A stretch of DNA of 64,000 bases from Embleya sp040629175. GTDB lineage: Bacteria > Actinomycetota > Actinomycetes > Streptomycetales > Streptomycetaceae. The stretch is from assembly GCF_040629175.1 (NCBI RefSeq), contig NZ_JBEXUX010000040.1:31357-95356 (forward strand), written 5' to 3'. A program made the translations under genes and the position numbers. Of this stretch, positions 32,709 to 39,058 are shown in pieces; the stretch's first letter is position 1; the number at the start of each line of letters is the position of its first letter. The notes beneath the pieces were generated by a model that was given only the letters and a program-made list of their open reading frames with translations, did not search any database and was not told the DNA's origin.

Positions 32709-34301
32709 TCACGCCGCCGCGCGCTGCTCCCAGGGCCAGGTCGCGCTTCGCCCGGACTCCAGCAACGGGATCATCCGGAACGCCGCGTCGGTCAGGCCGC
32801 CGAAGGTGTGCCTGTTCGCCGCCCCCGAGGGGGCGTGCCCGGCCCGGTAGCCGGCGAGGTTCCAGGTGTAGACGGGCACGTGGGCCGGGACGGTCGAGTC
32901 GACCGTGAGCCCGGGGGTCCGGGTCCACATGTTGCCGGTCTGTTCGTCGGTGACGATGACGACGCGGTCATGGCCCTTGAAGTGGTCACGGACGGCGGCC
33001 GGGGTGTCGGTGCCGTCCTCCATGCGGAAGCGACCCATGACGGTCAGGACGGCGTCGCCCCGGTGGAACGGCACGGCGTAGTTCTCGATCCCGTAGCCCA
33101 CCAGGTCGGCGTCGGCCGCGCGCAGCGCCAGCGCCGAACCGAACAGCTTCGCCTGGTCGGCGGGGGTGATGTCGCTCGTGTTCGGGGTCGAGAAGTGGTA
33201 GCCGGGGAACATCGACGGCGACTGGTCGACCAGGACGAGGGTGCGGCCGGGCAGGGCCGGCACGTTCGCCAGCGAGGCCCGCAGCGCCTTCTCCAGGGCG
33301 TGGCCCCAGCGCAGCGACTGTACGGCGGTGTGCGCCGCGTAGAACCGGAACGGGAACTGGCGGGACCGGGCGACCTGTTCCGGGTCCGCCAGCCGGGCCG
33401 CTACGGCCTCGGCGACGTCGTCCGGGACTCCGGCCCGGTCCATGTTCCGCAGGTTCCGCAGCAGGGCCATGTAGCCCATTGACGGCCACAGGCCCGACCA
33501 CAGGGCGGCCTTGTCGACCCGGTCGCCCGCGAGGGACAGCGTGTCCTCCCACGTCATGCCTGCCGCCGCGAGGGCGTCCGCGTCCAGGAGCGCCGCAGGG
33601 TTCAGGCGCGCCGCGTGTCGCAGGTGGACGTTGCGTGCGAGGACGTCGAGGTGGCCGGGGATCTCGGCGTCAGCGCGGTGGCGGCGGTCGATGGCGTGTC
33701 GGAACAGGTCGCCCTGCCACGGTGCGCTCGGCGAGGCGTGGACGAGTTCGAGGACGTCGCCGAAGCGATAGCCCTTGGACTCGGTGTCGTACTTGAGGAG
33801 CGAACGCTCGCCGTACAGGCGCCGAACCGCGTCCGCGACGCCCCGCTTGATCGGCTTGGGGATGTTGCGGCCGTAGCGCGCGGTCCAGTAGGCCAGCAGT
33901 TCGCCGGGCTCGTCGGCGCGCAGCAGTACGGCGTCGATCGCCTGGCGCGAGTGGCCGTGTGCGCCGGCGTCGAGGCGGGCCCGGGTCATCTCGGCGGCGC
34001 CGACGATCGCCGCGGTACGCATGTTGGCGTCGGTGCGCAGCCACCTGAGCAGGCCCAGGAGCCAGGTGGGGTCCTCGACCGCGACGGTGTGGATCAGCCG
34101 GGTGTAGCGGTCGTCGCGGGTGCCGCCGGTCTCGTAGAACGTGTCGGTGCCGACGAAGTTGGCGACGGCGAGCAGGAACAGTTCGCTGCGCGCGTCGCGG
34201 AGGTGGCCGACGGCGCCCTGGTGGTTCGTCGTGGTGCGCCCGGTCGTGGTCACGGGTGAGAGCACGGCAGGTCGTGCGGTGCGGGTGTTGAAGCGAGACA
34301 T
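32709..34301 (-). CDS. rsr: Ro60/Rsr-like TROVE-domain RNA-binding protein
   Basis: The 530-residue protein has the normal Ro60 size and layout. Residues about 30-345 form the HEAT-like TROVE ring, with GHLRDARSELFLLAVANFVG, RYTRLIHTVAVEDPTWLLGLLRWLR and YGRNIPKPIKRGV as family-typical helices. Residues about 350-525 form a von Willebrand A domain with an intact MIDAS (VDQSPSM, D359-S361-S363, later VIVTDEQTG). Ro60 rings bind Y RNAs on the outside and ends of misfolded RNAs in the hole. The ATG lies 35 bases after the third Y-like RNA, so RNAs and protein share a locus and probably a transcript. Confidence 0.95.
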   Translation of the reverse strand: MSRFNTRTARPAVLSPVTTTGRTTTNHQGAVGHLRDARSELFLLAVANFVGTDTFYETGGTRDDRYTRLIHTVAVEDPTWLLGLLRWLRTDANMRTAAIVGAAEMTRARLDAGAHGHSRQAIDAVLLRADEPGELLAYWTARYGRNIPKPIKRGVADAVRRLYGERSLLKYDTESKGYRFGDVLELVHASPSAPWQGDLFRHAIDRRHRADAEIPGHLDVLARNVHLRHAARLNPAALLDADALAAAGMTWEDTLSLAGDRVDKAALWSGLWPSMGYMALLRNLRNMDRAGVPDDVAEAVAARLADPEQVARSRQFPFRFYAAHTAVQSLRWGHALEKALRASLANVPALPGRTLVLVDQSPSMFPGYHFSTPNTSDITPADQAKLFGSALALRAADADLVGYGIENYAVPFHRGDAVLTVMGRFRMEDGTDTPAAVRDHFKGHDRVVIVTDEQTGNMWTRTPGLTVDSTVPAHVPVYTWNLAGYRAGHAPSGAANRHTFGGLTDAAFRMIPLLESGRSATWPWEQRAAA

Positions 34302-34335
34302 GTGGCGTTCCCCGGAGGGTGGGGGGAGGTCGTGC

Positions 34336-34489
34336 GTCGCGTGGGTGCCCGAGATCAAGGCGGCTGGGCGTTCAAGGTGCTCTGCCGTTGAGCTACCGGC
34401 GACCCGAGAGTCACCGACCGGGATTCGAACCCGGAACCACCCCGTTATCAGCGGAAGAATTCCCGGCCTGCGCACCGGGCACCCGCGAC
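34336..34489 (-). ncRNA. Y RNA C: YrlA-type RNA with permuted tRNA-like domain
   Basis: Reading 5' to 3' on the minus strand: lower stem (34489-34477 with 34350-34343 and 34340-34336, 13 pairs with a 2-base bulge); internal loop GGTGCGCA (34476-34469) opposite a strand ending GATCTC (34361-34351); upper stem GGC-C-GGG with CCC-A-GCC; then a tRNA-like core in permuted order. The core holds anticodon-like stem CGGGG with CCTTG, T arm CCGGG-TTCGAAT-CCCGG, acceptor stem TCGGTGA with TCGCCGG capped by CTCTCGGG, and D arm GCTC-AACGGCA-GAGC. There is no CCA end. It lies 35 bases before the Ro60 start. Confidence 0.88.
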
Positions 34490-34494
34490 GTCGT

Positions 34495-34629
34495 CCTCCC
34501 GAGATCGAAGACGGCAACGGTGTTGGGTTGCTGCTCTACCAACTGAGCTACCGACTGCCCTGGGGCGGCCGAGCGGGACTCGAACCCGCGACTTGCAAAT
34601 GAAGTATCCGTTGCCTGCGCACCGGGAGG
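34495..34629 (-). ncRNA. Y RNA B: YrlA-type RNA with permuted tRNA-like domain
   Basis: Lower stem CCTCCC (34629-34624) with GGGAGG (34500-34495); internal loop GGTGCGCA (34623-34616) opposite GTCTTCGATCTC (34512-34501); upper stem GGCAACGG (34615-34608) with CCGTTGCC (34520-34513). The core has TTGC with GCAA, T arm GCGGG-TTCGAGT-CCCGC, acceptor stem TCGGCCG with CAGTCGG extended by GCC/GGC and capped by CCAG, and D arm GCTC-AGTTGGTA-GAGC. The acceptor stem is a closed hairpin, so a mature, charged tRNA cannot be made directly. No anticodon loop is present. Confidence 0.88.
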
Positions 34630-34648
34630 TGCGTGTGAAGTTGTCGAG

Positions 34649-34717
34649 GTCCAGAGATCGGAGACGGCCTGCGGCGGTTTCACCGAAAGAAGTAGCCGGC
34701 GGCCTGCGCACCTGGAC
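34649..34717 (-). ncRNA. Y RNA A: minimal Y-like RNA without tRNA-like domain
   Basis: Lower stem GTCCA (34717-34713) with TGGAC (34653-34649); internal loop GGTGCGCA (34712-34705) opposite GTCTCCGATCTC (34665-34654); upper stem GGCC (34704-34701) with GGCC (34669-34666). The tRNA-like core is replaced by a short loop region with a small hairpin (CGGT, GAA, ACCG). The loop keeps TACTTC, also found in unit B (and TTCTTC in C), so the three RNAs share ancestry. A TAGGGT box at 34730-34725 could be the -10 of the shared promoter. Confidence 0.8.
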
Positions 34718-34740
34718 GTTCACCACCCTAACCGCTGTCC

Positions 34741-35250
34741 GGAGGGGCGGACACGCAATTTCCGTGCCCGAGCGGTGCGTTGGGGGCGGCCCGTCCGACG
34801 CAGCGGCGGCGGTTCGCGCGCGTGCGCGGGGCGGGGGCTGGGGCCCGGGGCAGGGGCAGGGGAAGGGGCAGGGGAATCGCGCGTTACCCCTGACCCCCTG
34901 GGCAGCCCCCTCCGCAGCCCCCTGCCCAGGGGGCTGCGGAGGGGGCTCGCCTCGTTCGAGCCGAATGGGGCGGACGGCATGTGACCTGGGCGGACGTCCT
35001 GTGGAAGGAATCGGGTGCCCGGTGGGCCGCCGCAGATGTGAGGGGGTTCGGGAGGGGGCTGCGGAGGGGCCTCGGCAGGGGGTTCCCGAGGGGGCTGCGC
35101 AGCGGGTTGCGCAGGGCGGTCCCGATCGGCCTCCGGTGGCCTACGGCGTGACGACTCTGCGGCCGAGTACCTGGACGACGGCGTCGGCGCAGTGGTCGGT
35201 AAACGCCGCATGCGGGACGTGTGTGCCGAGTTGGACGGAACGTAGGGGGA
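34741..35250. other. G-rich non-coding stretch upstream of the Y RNAs
   Basis: I see no convincing gene here. It holds a five-tract G-quadruplex motif on the plus strand (34847-34874, GGGG tracts separated by 2-base loops), a 21-bp perfect inverted repeat with a 2-base centre (34904-34947), and further degenerate copies of GAGGGGGCTGCG between 35040 and 35110. Frames across it are low-complexity Pro/Arg peptides. It would form strong secondary structure upstream of the Ro60/Y RNA unit. Confidence 0.7.
34904..34947. repeat. Perfect 21-bp inverted repeat
   Basis: The arms (34904-34924 and 34927-34947) are exactly complementary and separated by CC only. Each arm contains two copies of a CCCCCT-type tract. 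It could be a very stable cruciform or bidirectional terminator between the DUF3307-like gene and the Y RNAs. Confidence 0.85.
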
Positions 35251-35700
35251 TCAGCGGCGGCCGGGGCCGGCGACGACGGCCGCGGCGAGGGTGCACCAAC
35301 CGAGGTGCCAAGACTGGTCGAGGGCACCGGCGCCGGTGCCGAGGCAGCCGGCGCTCTGCCCGAGCCGATGGAACTCCCCTTTGCCCAATCGGTTTGCGAG
35401 GGCGGCGAGTGGCGTTCGCCTGTCCGCGTAATAGTGCGTGGCGGCCGACACGGCGAGCCCGGCCGCCGCCCGGCGACAGGTCAGGCCGAGGCGGAGGTAG
35501 CGGTCGGCGGCGGCGAGTGCGGCGGCCTGGCCGAGGGTGTAGGTGGCCACGTGCGCGGCGCAGGCCGTGGCTCCCTCGCGGCCGGGCTTGCCCTTGGCCA
35601 TGGCCTGGCCGTGGGTCTGGATCCAGTAGTCGCCGACCTGGTGAGCGCCCAAAAGGACGGCGGCGACGGCGCCGAAGCGGATGGCGGCAGTGGTGGTCAC
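35251..35700 (-). CDS. Membrane protein, DUF3307-like
   Basis: The 149-residue protein starts at a GTG with GGAGA upstream (VTTTAAIRFGAVAAVLLGAHQVGDYWIQT). The HQVGDYWIQT and THYYADRRTPL segments and several hydrophobic helices match DUF3307-like membrane proteins that recur in Streptomyces phages and mobile elements. It would sit in the host membrane; function unknown. The next gene downstream is the Y RNA/Ro60 unit. Confidence 0.75.
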   Translation of the reverse strand: MTTTAAIRFGAVAAVLLGAHQVGDYWIQTHGQAMAKGKPGREGATACAAHVATYTLGQAAALAAADRYLRLGLTCRRAAAGLAVSAATHYYADRRTPLAALANRLGKGEFHRLGQSAGCLGTGAGALDQSWHLGWCTLAAAVVAGPGRR

Positions 35701-35762
35701 GGGTCTCCTCGGAGCGTGAGCGGACCGGCGAGCACCATGATCGGCGCAGCCATGCCGAGCAG

Positions 35763-35794
35763 GCGAGGGAACCGCATTTATGCGGTTCCCTCGC
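35763..35794. promoter_or_regulatory. Perfect 15-bp palindrome in a divergent region
   Basis: Arms GCGAGGGAACCGCAT and ATGCGGTTCCCTCGC are separated by TT. It lies between the minus-strand start at 35700 and the plus-strand gene at about 35906. A dimeric repressor operator is the simplest reading; a bidirectional terminator is less likely since no gene ends here. Confidence 0.65.
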
Positions 35795-35905
35795 ATCTTC
35801 GTCGTCGGCAGGTGTATGACCACGGCCCGGCACGGGGTCACCCGTTCGGGCGTGCGGTCCGGCTCCTGTGTGGCCGGCGGGCGCCCGTGGACCTGTGCTG
35901 GAGGG

Positions 35906-36097
35906 ATGGGAGAGCATCCGATCGTGCGACTGACCGAACGAGTCATGCGGGCCACCGGCCTGGGTCAGGCGGAAGCCGAGGCCCTGGTTCGACAGGCGTG
36001 GGACGCAGGCGTGGCGGAGGGCACCCGCCGGATGATGGCCGACCTCGCCGCGGCGCAGCGGGAGGCGGCGGATCTGCGGGCGCAGTTGGGCGAGTAG
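35906..36097 (+). CDS. Small helical plus-strand protein, 63 residues
   Basis: The frame MGEHPIVRLTERVMRATGLGQAEAEALVRQAWDAGVAEG is helical with a coiled-coil C-terminus (AAAQREAADLRAQLGE). GGAGG lies very close to the ATG, and a GTG at codon 8 is an alternative start. It stands alone on the plus strand, after the palindrome at 35763. Function unknown. Confidence 0.48.
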   Translation: MGEHPIVRLTERVMRATGLGQAEAEALVRQAWDAGVAEGTRRMMADLAAAQREAADLRAQLGE

Positions 36098-36134
36098 TCG
36101 GTTCTGCGGACGGCGTCGTCGAAGAACAGTCTGC

Positions 36135-36428
36135 TCAACCGGACGAGTTCGGGGCGTCGCGGCCCTCCGCGTACATGCTGCCGGTGTTGAACCCCTGGGC
36201 CCACGAGATCGCCAGCAGACTGCGCAGGAGTCGAGCCGGATTCCCGCTCTTGGCCAGTCCACTCAGCATCTGGTCGACGTCCAGGCTGTCCGATACGGCG
36301 CCGGCCACCACCTTGATCGTCTCGGCGTTGACCGGGCCGCCCGAATACATCACTCCCTCCGCGCTGAGCTTGTGGTACTGGAGGGCGATCTTGGCGATGG
36401 CTGCGGCCTCGTGCTTCTCGAAGGTCAT
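36135..36428 (-). CDS. Hypothetical helical protein, 97 residues
   Basis: It starts MTFEKHEAAAIAKIALQYHKLSAEGVMYSGG, with GAGG 7 bases upstream. Mostly helical, ending GFNTGSMYAEGRDAPNSSG. An ATG 4 codons earlier lacks a good ribosome site. No domain recognised. It is convergent with the short plus-strand gene. Confidence 0.62.
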   Translation of the reverse strand: MTFEKHEAAAIAKIALQYHKLSAEGVMYSGGPVNAETIKVVAGAVSDSLDVDQMLSGLAKSGNPARLLRSLLAISWAQGFNTGSMYAEGRDAPNSSG

Positions 36429-36559
36429 CCTGGTCCTCATTCGTCTTCGGGTTGGGCAATCGAATGGGCAAGCCGTGCAATCGCGGCGAGGCGATCTCAC
36501 GTCGGAGTAATGCGCCCGCGTTGCCCGGGGCGCCGGGGTGGGCGGGGTGTGGGTCGCGC

Positions 36560-36943
36560 TTAGCGGCGGCGCTTGGCGTGGATCCTCTCCAACCTCGCGC
36601 CGTACCAGCGGTCCACGCCGTTCTCGTCGTCGTCGGCCGGCTCGTACAGGGCCTTGTTGCGGGACTTGTGCGACCGCAGTGCGCCGTAGGTGGTGCCGAG
36701 GGCGTCGGCGGCCTCCTGGAGCGTGTACAGCGTGCCGGGGTCCAGGCCGGTGGTCGCCGGCCGGCCGAGGTGCTCGCGCACGACGCGCTCGACCGCTTCG
36801 GCGTCGTACACGAACCACTTGCCGCGCTTGCCCACGGGCTCGGGCCACTCGGAGTGCTGGGTCCAGTCGGTCTGCACGGTACTCAGCGATCGGCCGTACT
36901 TCGTGGCGATCTCTGTCGTGGTGAGGCGGGCGTTGTCTACCAT
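36560..36943 (-). CDS. HTH DNA-binding protein, 127 residues
   Basis: It starts MVDNARLTTTEIATKYGRSLSTVQTDWTQHSEWPEPVGKRG. Residues 7-28 form a helix-turn-helix with a family-typical wing ending KWFVYDAEAV, and a second HTH-like module follows (TLYTLQEAADALGTTYGALRSHKS). Two reader heads in one small protein are typical of phage transcription regulators. It may act on nearby cassette promoters. Confidence 0.72.
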   Translation of the reverse strand: MVDNARLTTTEIATKYGRSLSTVQTDWTQHSEWPEPVGKRGKWFVYDAEAVERVVREHLGRPATTGLDPGTLYTLQEAADALGTTYGALRSHKSRNKALYEPADDDENGVDRWYGARLERIHAKRRR

Positions 36944-37075
36944 GGTGGCGTTGCATCCTTCCGGTCGTCCCAGACGACCCCGTGGGTTGTGGCCATCCCG
37001 AGCCGGTGGGGGTTTGCGACGGACCTCGGTCCGTGGGCTTCGGCCCACCCCCGCCGGCTCTTCGCGTTCGCGGGC

Positions 37076-37110
37076 CCCCGCCGCCCCGGCTCGCGGCCGG
37101 GGCGGCGGGG
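37076..37110 (-). terminator. Terminator of cassette 1
   Basis: A 15-bp perfect GC stem (arms 37076-37090 and 37096-37110) with a 5-base loop lies just after the stop at 37117. Cassettes 2 and 3 have matching hairpins in the same place. Confidence 0.75.
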
Positions 37111-37116
37111 TTCGGA

Positions 37117-37509
37117 TCAGTTGTCGTCGTCCTCCTCGATGTCGATGCCGAGCGACTCGCCCAGGGACAGGGCTGTCACTCCGGAGTAGTGGATGTTGGT
37201 CGTGACGGCGGTGATCCGCCACAGCTCGTCCCGGCTGCGTAGGAAGCCGGCGAGCTGCTCGTGAGCGACCAGCCAGTGGGCGATCCCGGTCTGCGCGAGC
37301 GCCTTCCCGCCGTCCTCCAGGGGCTGGTCGGCGACCAGTTCCCAGGCCCGCCCGAGGGCGGTGTGCCACGCGTCCACGAAGTGCGGTTCCGCGCGGGGCA
37401 GCATGATCGGGATCGGCAGTGCGGCCATGACCGCGATCCACAGGACGTAGACGCGGCGCAGGCGTACCGCCGCGTCGGCCTCCAGTTCACCGAATCCGCT
37501 GTCGTCCAC
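37117..37509 (-). CDS. Cassette 1 protein, unknown paralogous family
   Basis: The 130-residue protein starts at a GTG preceded by AAAGGGGA. It has a hydrophobic region LRRVYVLWIAVMAALPIPIMLP, a central helix and the shared signature TGIAHWLVAHEQLAGF, ending LGESLGIDIEEDDDN. The genes at 37674 and 38235 encode paralogues of almost identical length, with RVY, LPIPI, AW and HWLVA in the same places. I do not recognise the family. The hydrophobic helix may contact the membrane or a partner protein. Confidence 0.72.
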   Translation of the reverse strand: MDDSGFGELEADAAVRLRRVYVLWIAVMAALPIPIMLPRAEPHFVDAWHTALGRAWELVADQPLEDGGKALAQTGIAHWLVAHEQLAGFLRSRDELWRITAVTTNIHYSGVTALSLGESLGIDIEEDDDN

Positions 37510-37519
37510 GGTGTTCCCC

Positions 37520-37606
37520 TTTCGAGTTGTCAACCATCCCTGCCGGTGGGGCTTGCGACCCCCTTCCGACATCCCAAGTATGACACGCTCATTTAGAGAA
37601 GCGCAA
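37520..37606 (-). promoter_or_regulatory. Promoter, operator and leader of cassette 1
   Basis: On the minus strand TTGCGC (37606-37601) and CATACT (37582-37577) are 18 bases apart. A short dyad CGCT...AGCG around the AT-rich core CTCTAAAT (37586-37603) lies between them. A leader hairpin follows before the ribosome site, with arms near the GGGGGTCGCAAGCCCC sequence. The same layout recurs in cassettes 2 and 3. Confidence 0.72.
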
Positions 37607-37637
37607 CACTCGATTCAGGGTGGATCGCAGCATGGGG

Positions 37638-37668
37638 AAGCCGCCCCGGCCGGCTGCCGGGGCGGCTT
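37638..37668 (-). terminator. Terminator of cassette 2
   Basis: Stem AAGCCGCCCCGGC / GCCGGGGCGGCTT, 13 pairs, 5-base loop, only 5 bases after the stop of the cassette 2 gene. It isolates the cassette from cassette 1. Confidence 0.75.
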
Positions 37669-37673
37669 GTGGA

Positions 37674-38069
37674 CTACTCGTCCGCGAGTTCGCTCAGCTC
37701 CTCAACGGCCAACCGGGCCCCCGCCATTGCGTATCGAAGGTTCAACAGCGCGCCGGTGAGGCGCCACTCCTCCCCCTCGTCGTCGTTGGCGTGCAGCGCC
37801 AGCATGTCCACCGCGACCAGCCAGTGGGTGAGGGCCGACTGCAAGGCGGCCTGCGCGATCTCCGAGGCCCCGATCTGCTCCGGGAGGAGCACCCAGGCCC
37901 GGCGCACGGAGAACATCACGTCCTCCAGCGGCGGCTGCGGGTCCCCGTCGACGTCCGGCAGGGTGATCGGGATCGGGAGCAGCGAAGCCGCCAGCTCGAT
38001 CACCCGGTACACCCCCAGTACCCGCGCCAGGAGGCGCAGGTACTCCCGCGAGTTGTCGTTCTCGTCCAT
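37674..38069 (-). CDS. Cassette 2 protein, unknown paralogous family
   Basis: The 131-residue protein starts MDENDNSREYLRLLARVLGVYRVIELAASLLPIPITLP. It shares the hydrophobic segment, AWVLLPEQ, and ALTHWLVAVDMLAL with its two neighbours. The N- and C-termini are acidic (EELSELADE). Gene, leader and terminator form a self-contained unit. Function unknown. Confidence 0.72.
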   Translation of the reverse strand: MDENDNSREYLRLLARVLGVYRVIELAASLLPIPITLPDVDGDPQPPLEDVMFSVRRAWVLLPEQIGASEIAQAALQSALTHWLVAVDMLALHANDDEGEEWRLTGALLNLRYAMAGARLAVEELSELADE

Positions 38070-38078
38070 CGGACTTCC

Positions 38079-38168
38079 CCTTTCGAGTTGTCAACCATCC
38101 GGCGCCGGTGGGGGCTTGCGACCCCCTCCGACACCTCAAGTATGACACACTTATTTAGGGAAGTGCAA
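38079..38168 (-). promoter_or_regulatory. Promoter, operator and leader of cassette 2
   Basis: TTGCAC (38168-38163) and CATACT (38144-38139) are 18 bases apart. The dyad CACTT (38148-38152) / AAGTG (38161-38165) lies between them around ATTTAGGG. Compared with cassette 1, both arms changed together, so symmetry is kept. A leader hairpin and GGTTGACAAC precede the ribosome site. Confidence 0.72.
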
Positions 38169-38199
38169 CACATCGGGATGGATGAATCCTGGGAGGGTT

Positions 38200-38228
38200 C
38201 GCCGCCCCGGCCGGCTGCCGGGGCGGCG
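38200..38228 (-). terminator. Terminator of cassette 3
   Basis: Stem CGCCGCCCCGGC / GCCGGGGCGGCG, 12 pairs with a 5-base loop, 7 bases after the stop at 38235. Nearly identical in sequence to the terminator of cassette 2. Confidence 0.73.
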
Positions 38229-38234
38229 AGTGGA

Positions 38235-38627
38235 CTACTCGTCAGCCAGGTCCATCAGGGCCTCCGCCGCGAAGTCGGCGGCCCTTTCGGCGGATCCGAG
38301 GTTGAGCAGCGTTCCCGCGACCGTCCACCTGTCACCGGTGTGGGTGAACCTGGCGATCAGGTCCATGGCCACCAGCCAGTGGGTGATCGCGGTCTGCAAC
38401 GCCGCCCTGACGATCTCCGGGGTCAACACCTGCTCCGGAACGATCATCCACGCCCTTTCGGTCGCGGCGACCATGTCCTCGATGCGCGGCGCCTCACCCT
38501 CGACGAGGCTGGGCGCCACGATCGGCAGGGGCAGCATCCCCAGAACGGTGACGATGATCTCGTACACCCGCAGGAGTTCGAGGCCCAGGTTCTGGGCCTC
38601 CTCCCCCATGTAGTCGTCGTTGTCCAC
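38235..38627 (-). CDS. Cassette 3 protein, unknown paralogous family
   Basis: The 130-residue protein starts at a GTG (VDNDDYMGEEAQNLGLELLRVYEIIVTVLGMLPLPIV) after AAAGGGGA. It has the same AW-(I/L)VPEQ and AITHWLVAMDLIARF motifs as the other two. The acidic ends and the central hydrophobic stretch are conserved. Three tandem copies imply either dosage or diversification under selection, as with morons or immunity genes. Confidence 0.72.
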   Translation of the reverse strand: MDNDDYMGEEAQNLGLELLRVYEIIVTVLGMLPLPIVAPSLVEGEAPRIEDMVAATERAWMIVPEQVLTPEIVRAALQTAITHWLVAMDLIARFTHTGDRWTVAGTLLNLGSAERAADFAAEALMDLADE

Positions 38628-38636
38628 GACTTCCCC

Positions 38637-38723
38637 TTTCGAGTTGTCAACCATCCCTGTCGGTGGGGGCTTGCGACCCCCTCCGACACCTCAAGTATGA
38701 CACACTTATTTAGAGAAGTGCAA
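38637..38723 (-). promoter_or_regulatory. Promoter, operator and leader of cassette 3
   Basis: TTGCAC (38723-38718) and CATACT (38699-38694) are 18 bases apart, with dyad CACTT/AAGTG (38703-38720) between. The leader hairpin is clear: GTCGG and GGGGGT pair with ACC-CCC type arms (38659-38687) around a CGCAA loop. About 85 bases are nearly identical in all three cassettes. Confidence 0.72.
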
Positions 38724-38765
38724 CAGTCTTTCGTGAGTGATCCGGCTCGGCCGTCACTCGTCCAC

Positions 38766-38990
38766 TCACGGGCGCTCCAAGCCCACCAGGTCCCCCGCCC
38801 CGTCGATCAACGCCACCAGCCTCGTACCCGGCAGCGTCCGCACGTTCAGCCCCAAGTGCTCCACCAGCGGCAGCACCCTCGCGAGCGGCTCCGTCATGGG
38901 GTCCTTGTGGTCACGATCGGGCGTCGTGAACTCCACCCGATCCCCCACCACCAGCAACACCGTCACGGGCATGCGCACGGTCTCGAACAC
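38766..38990 (-). CDS. Small hypothetical protein, 74 residues
   Basis: The GTG start (VFETVRMPVTVLLVVGDRVEFTTPDRDHKD) has GGAGG 4 bases upstream; an internal ATG 6 codons on is possible. Alpha/beta character with a conserved-looking NVRTLPGTRLVALIDGAGDLVGLERP end. Function unknown. Confidence 0.6.
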   Translation of the reverse strand: MFETVRMPVTVLLVVGDRVEFTTPDRDHKDPMTEPLARVLPLVEHLGLNVRTLPGTRLVALIDGAGDLVGLERP

Positions 38991-39058
38991 GATTCCTCCA
39001 TCTCGTCGACCCGGCGCGGCCACGACGGCCGCGCCGGCCCCTCATCCGACACCGGGCG

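Noticed and set aside
34336..34629. Ordinary tRNA genes, suggested by two perfect T arms and D arms
   Set aside because: The halves are in reversed order, the acceptor stems are closed hairpins without a CCA end, and unit B has no anticodon loop. They fit YrlA-type Y RNAs better.
34720..35211. Minus-strand Pro-rich frame over the G-rich region
   Set aside because: Sequence is pure low-complexity repeat, overlaps the Y RNA promoter region, and has no ribosome site.
35141..35250. Possible 25-38-residue gene after the DUF3307-like stop
   Set aside because: No ATG or GTG with a ribosome site; only a CTG or internal codon would start it.
36945..37115. CRISPR-like or satellite repeats in the 37-38.7 kb region
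   Set aside because: The repeats are whole promoter-gene-terminator cassettes about 560 bases apart, not short spaced repeats.
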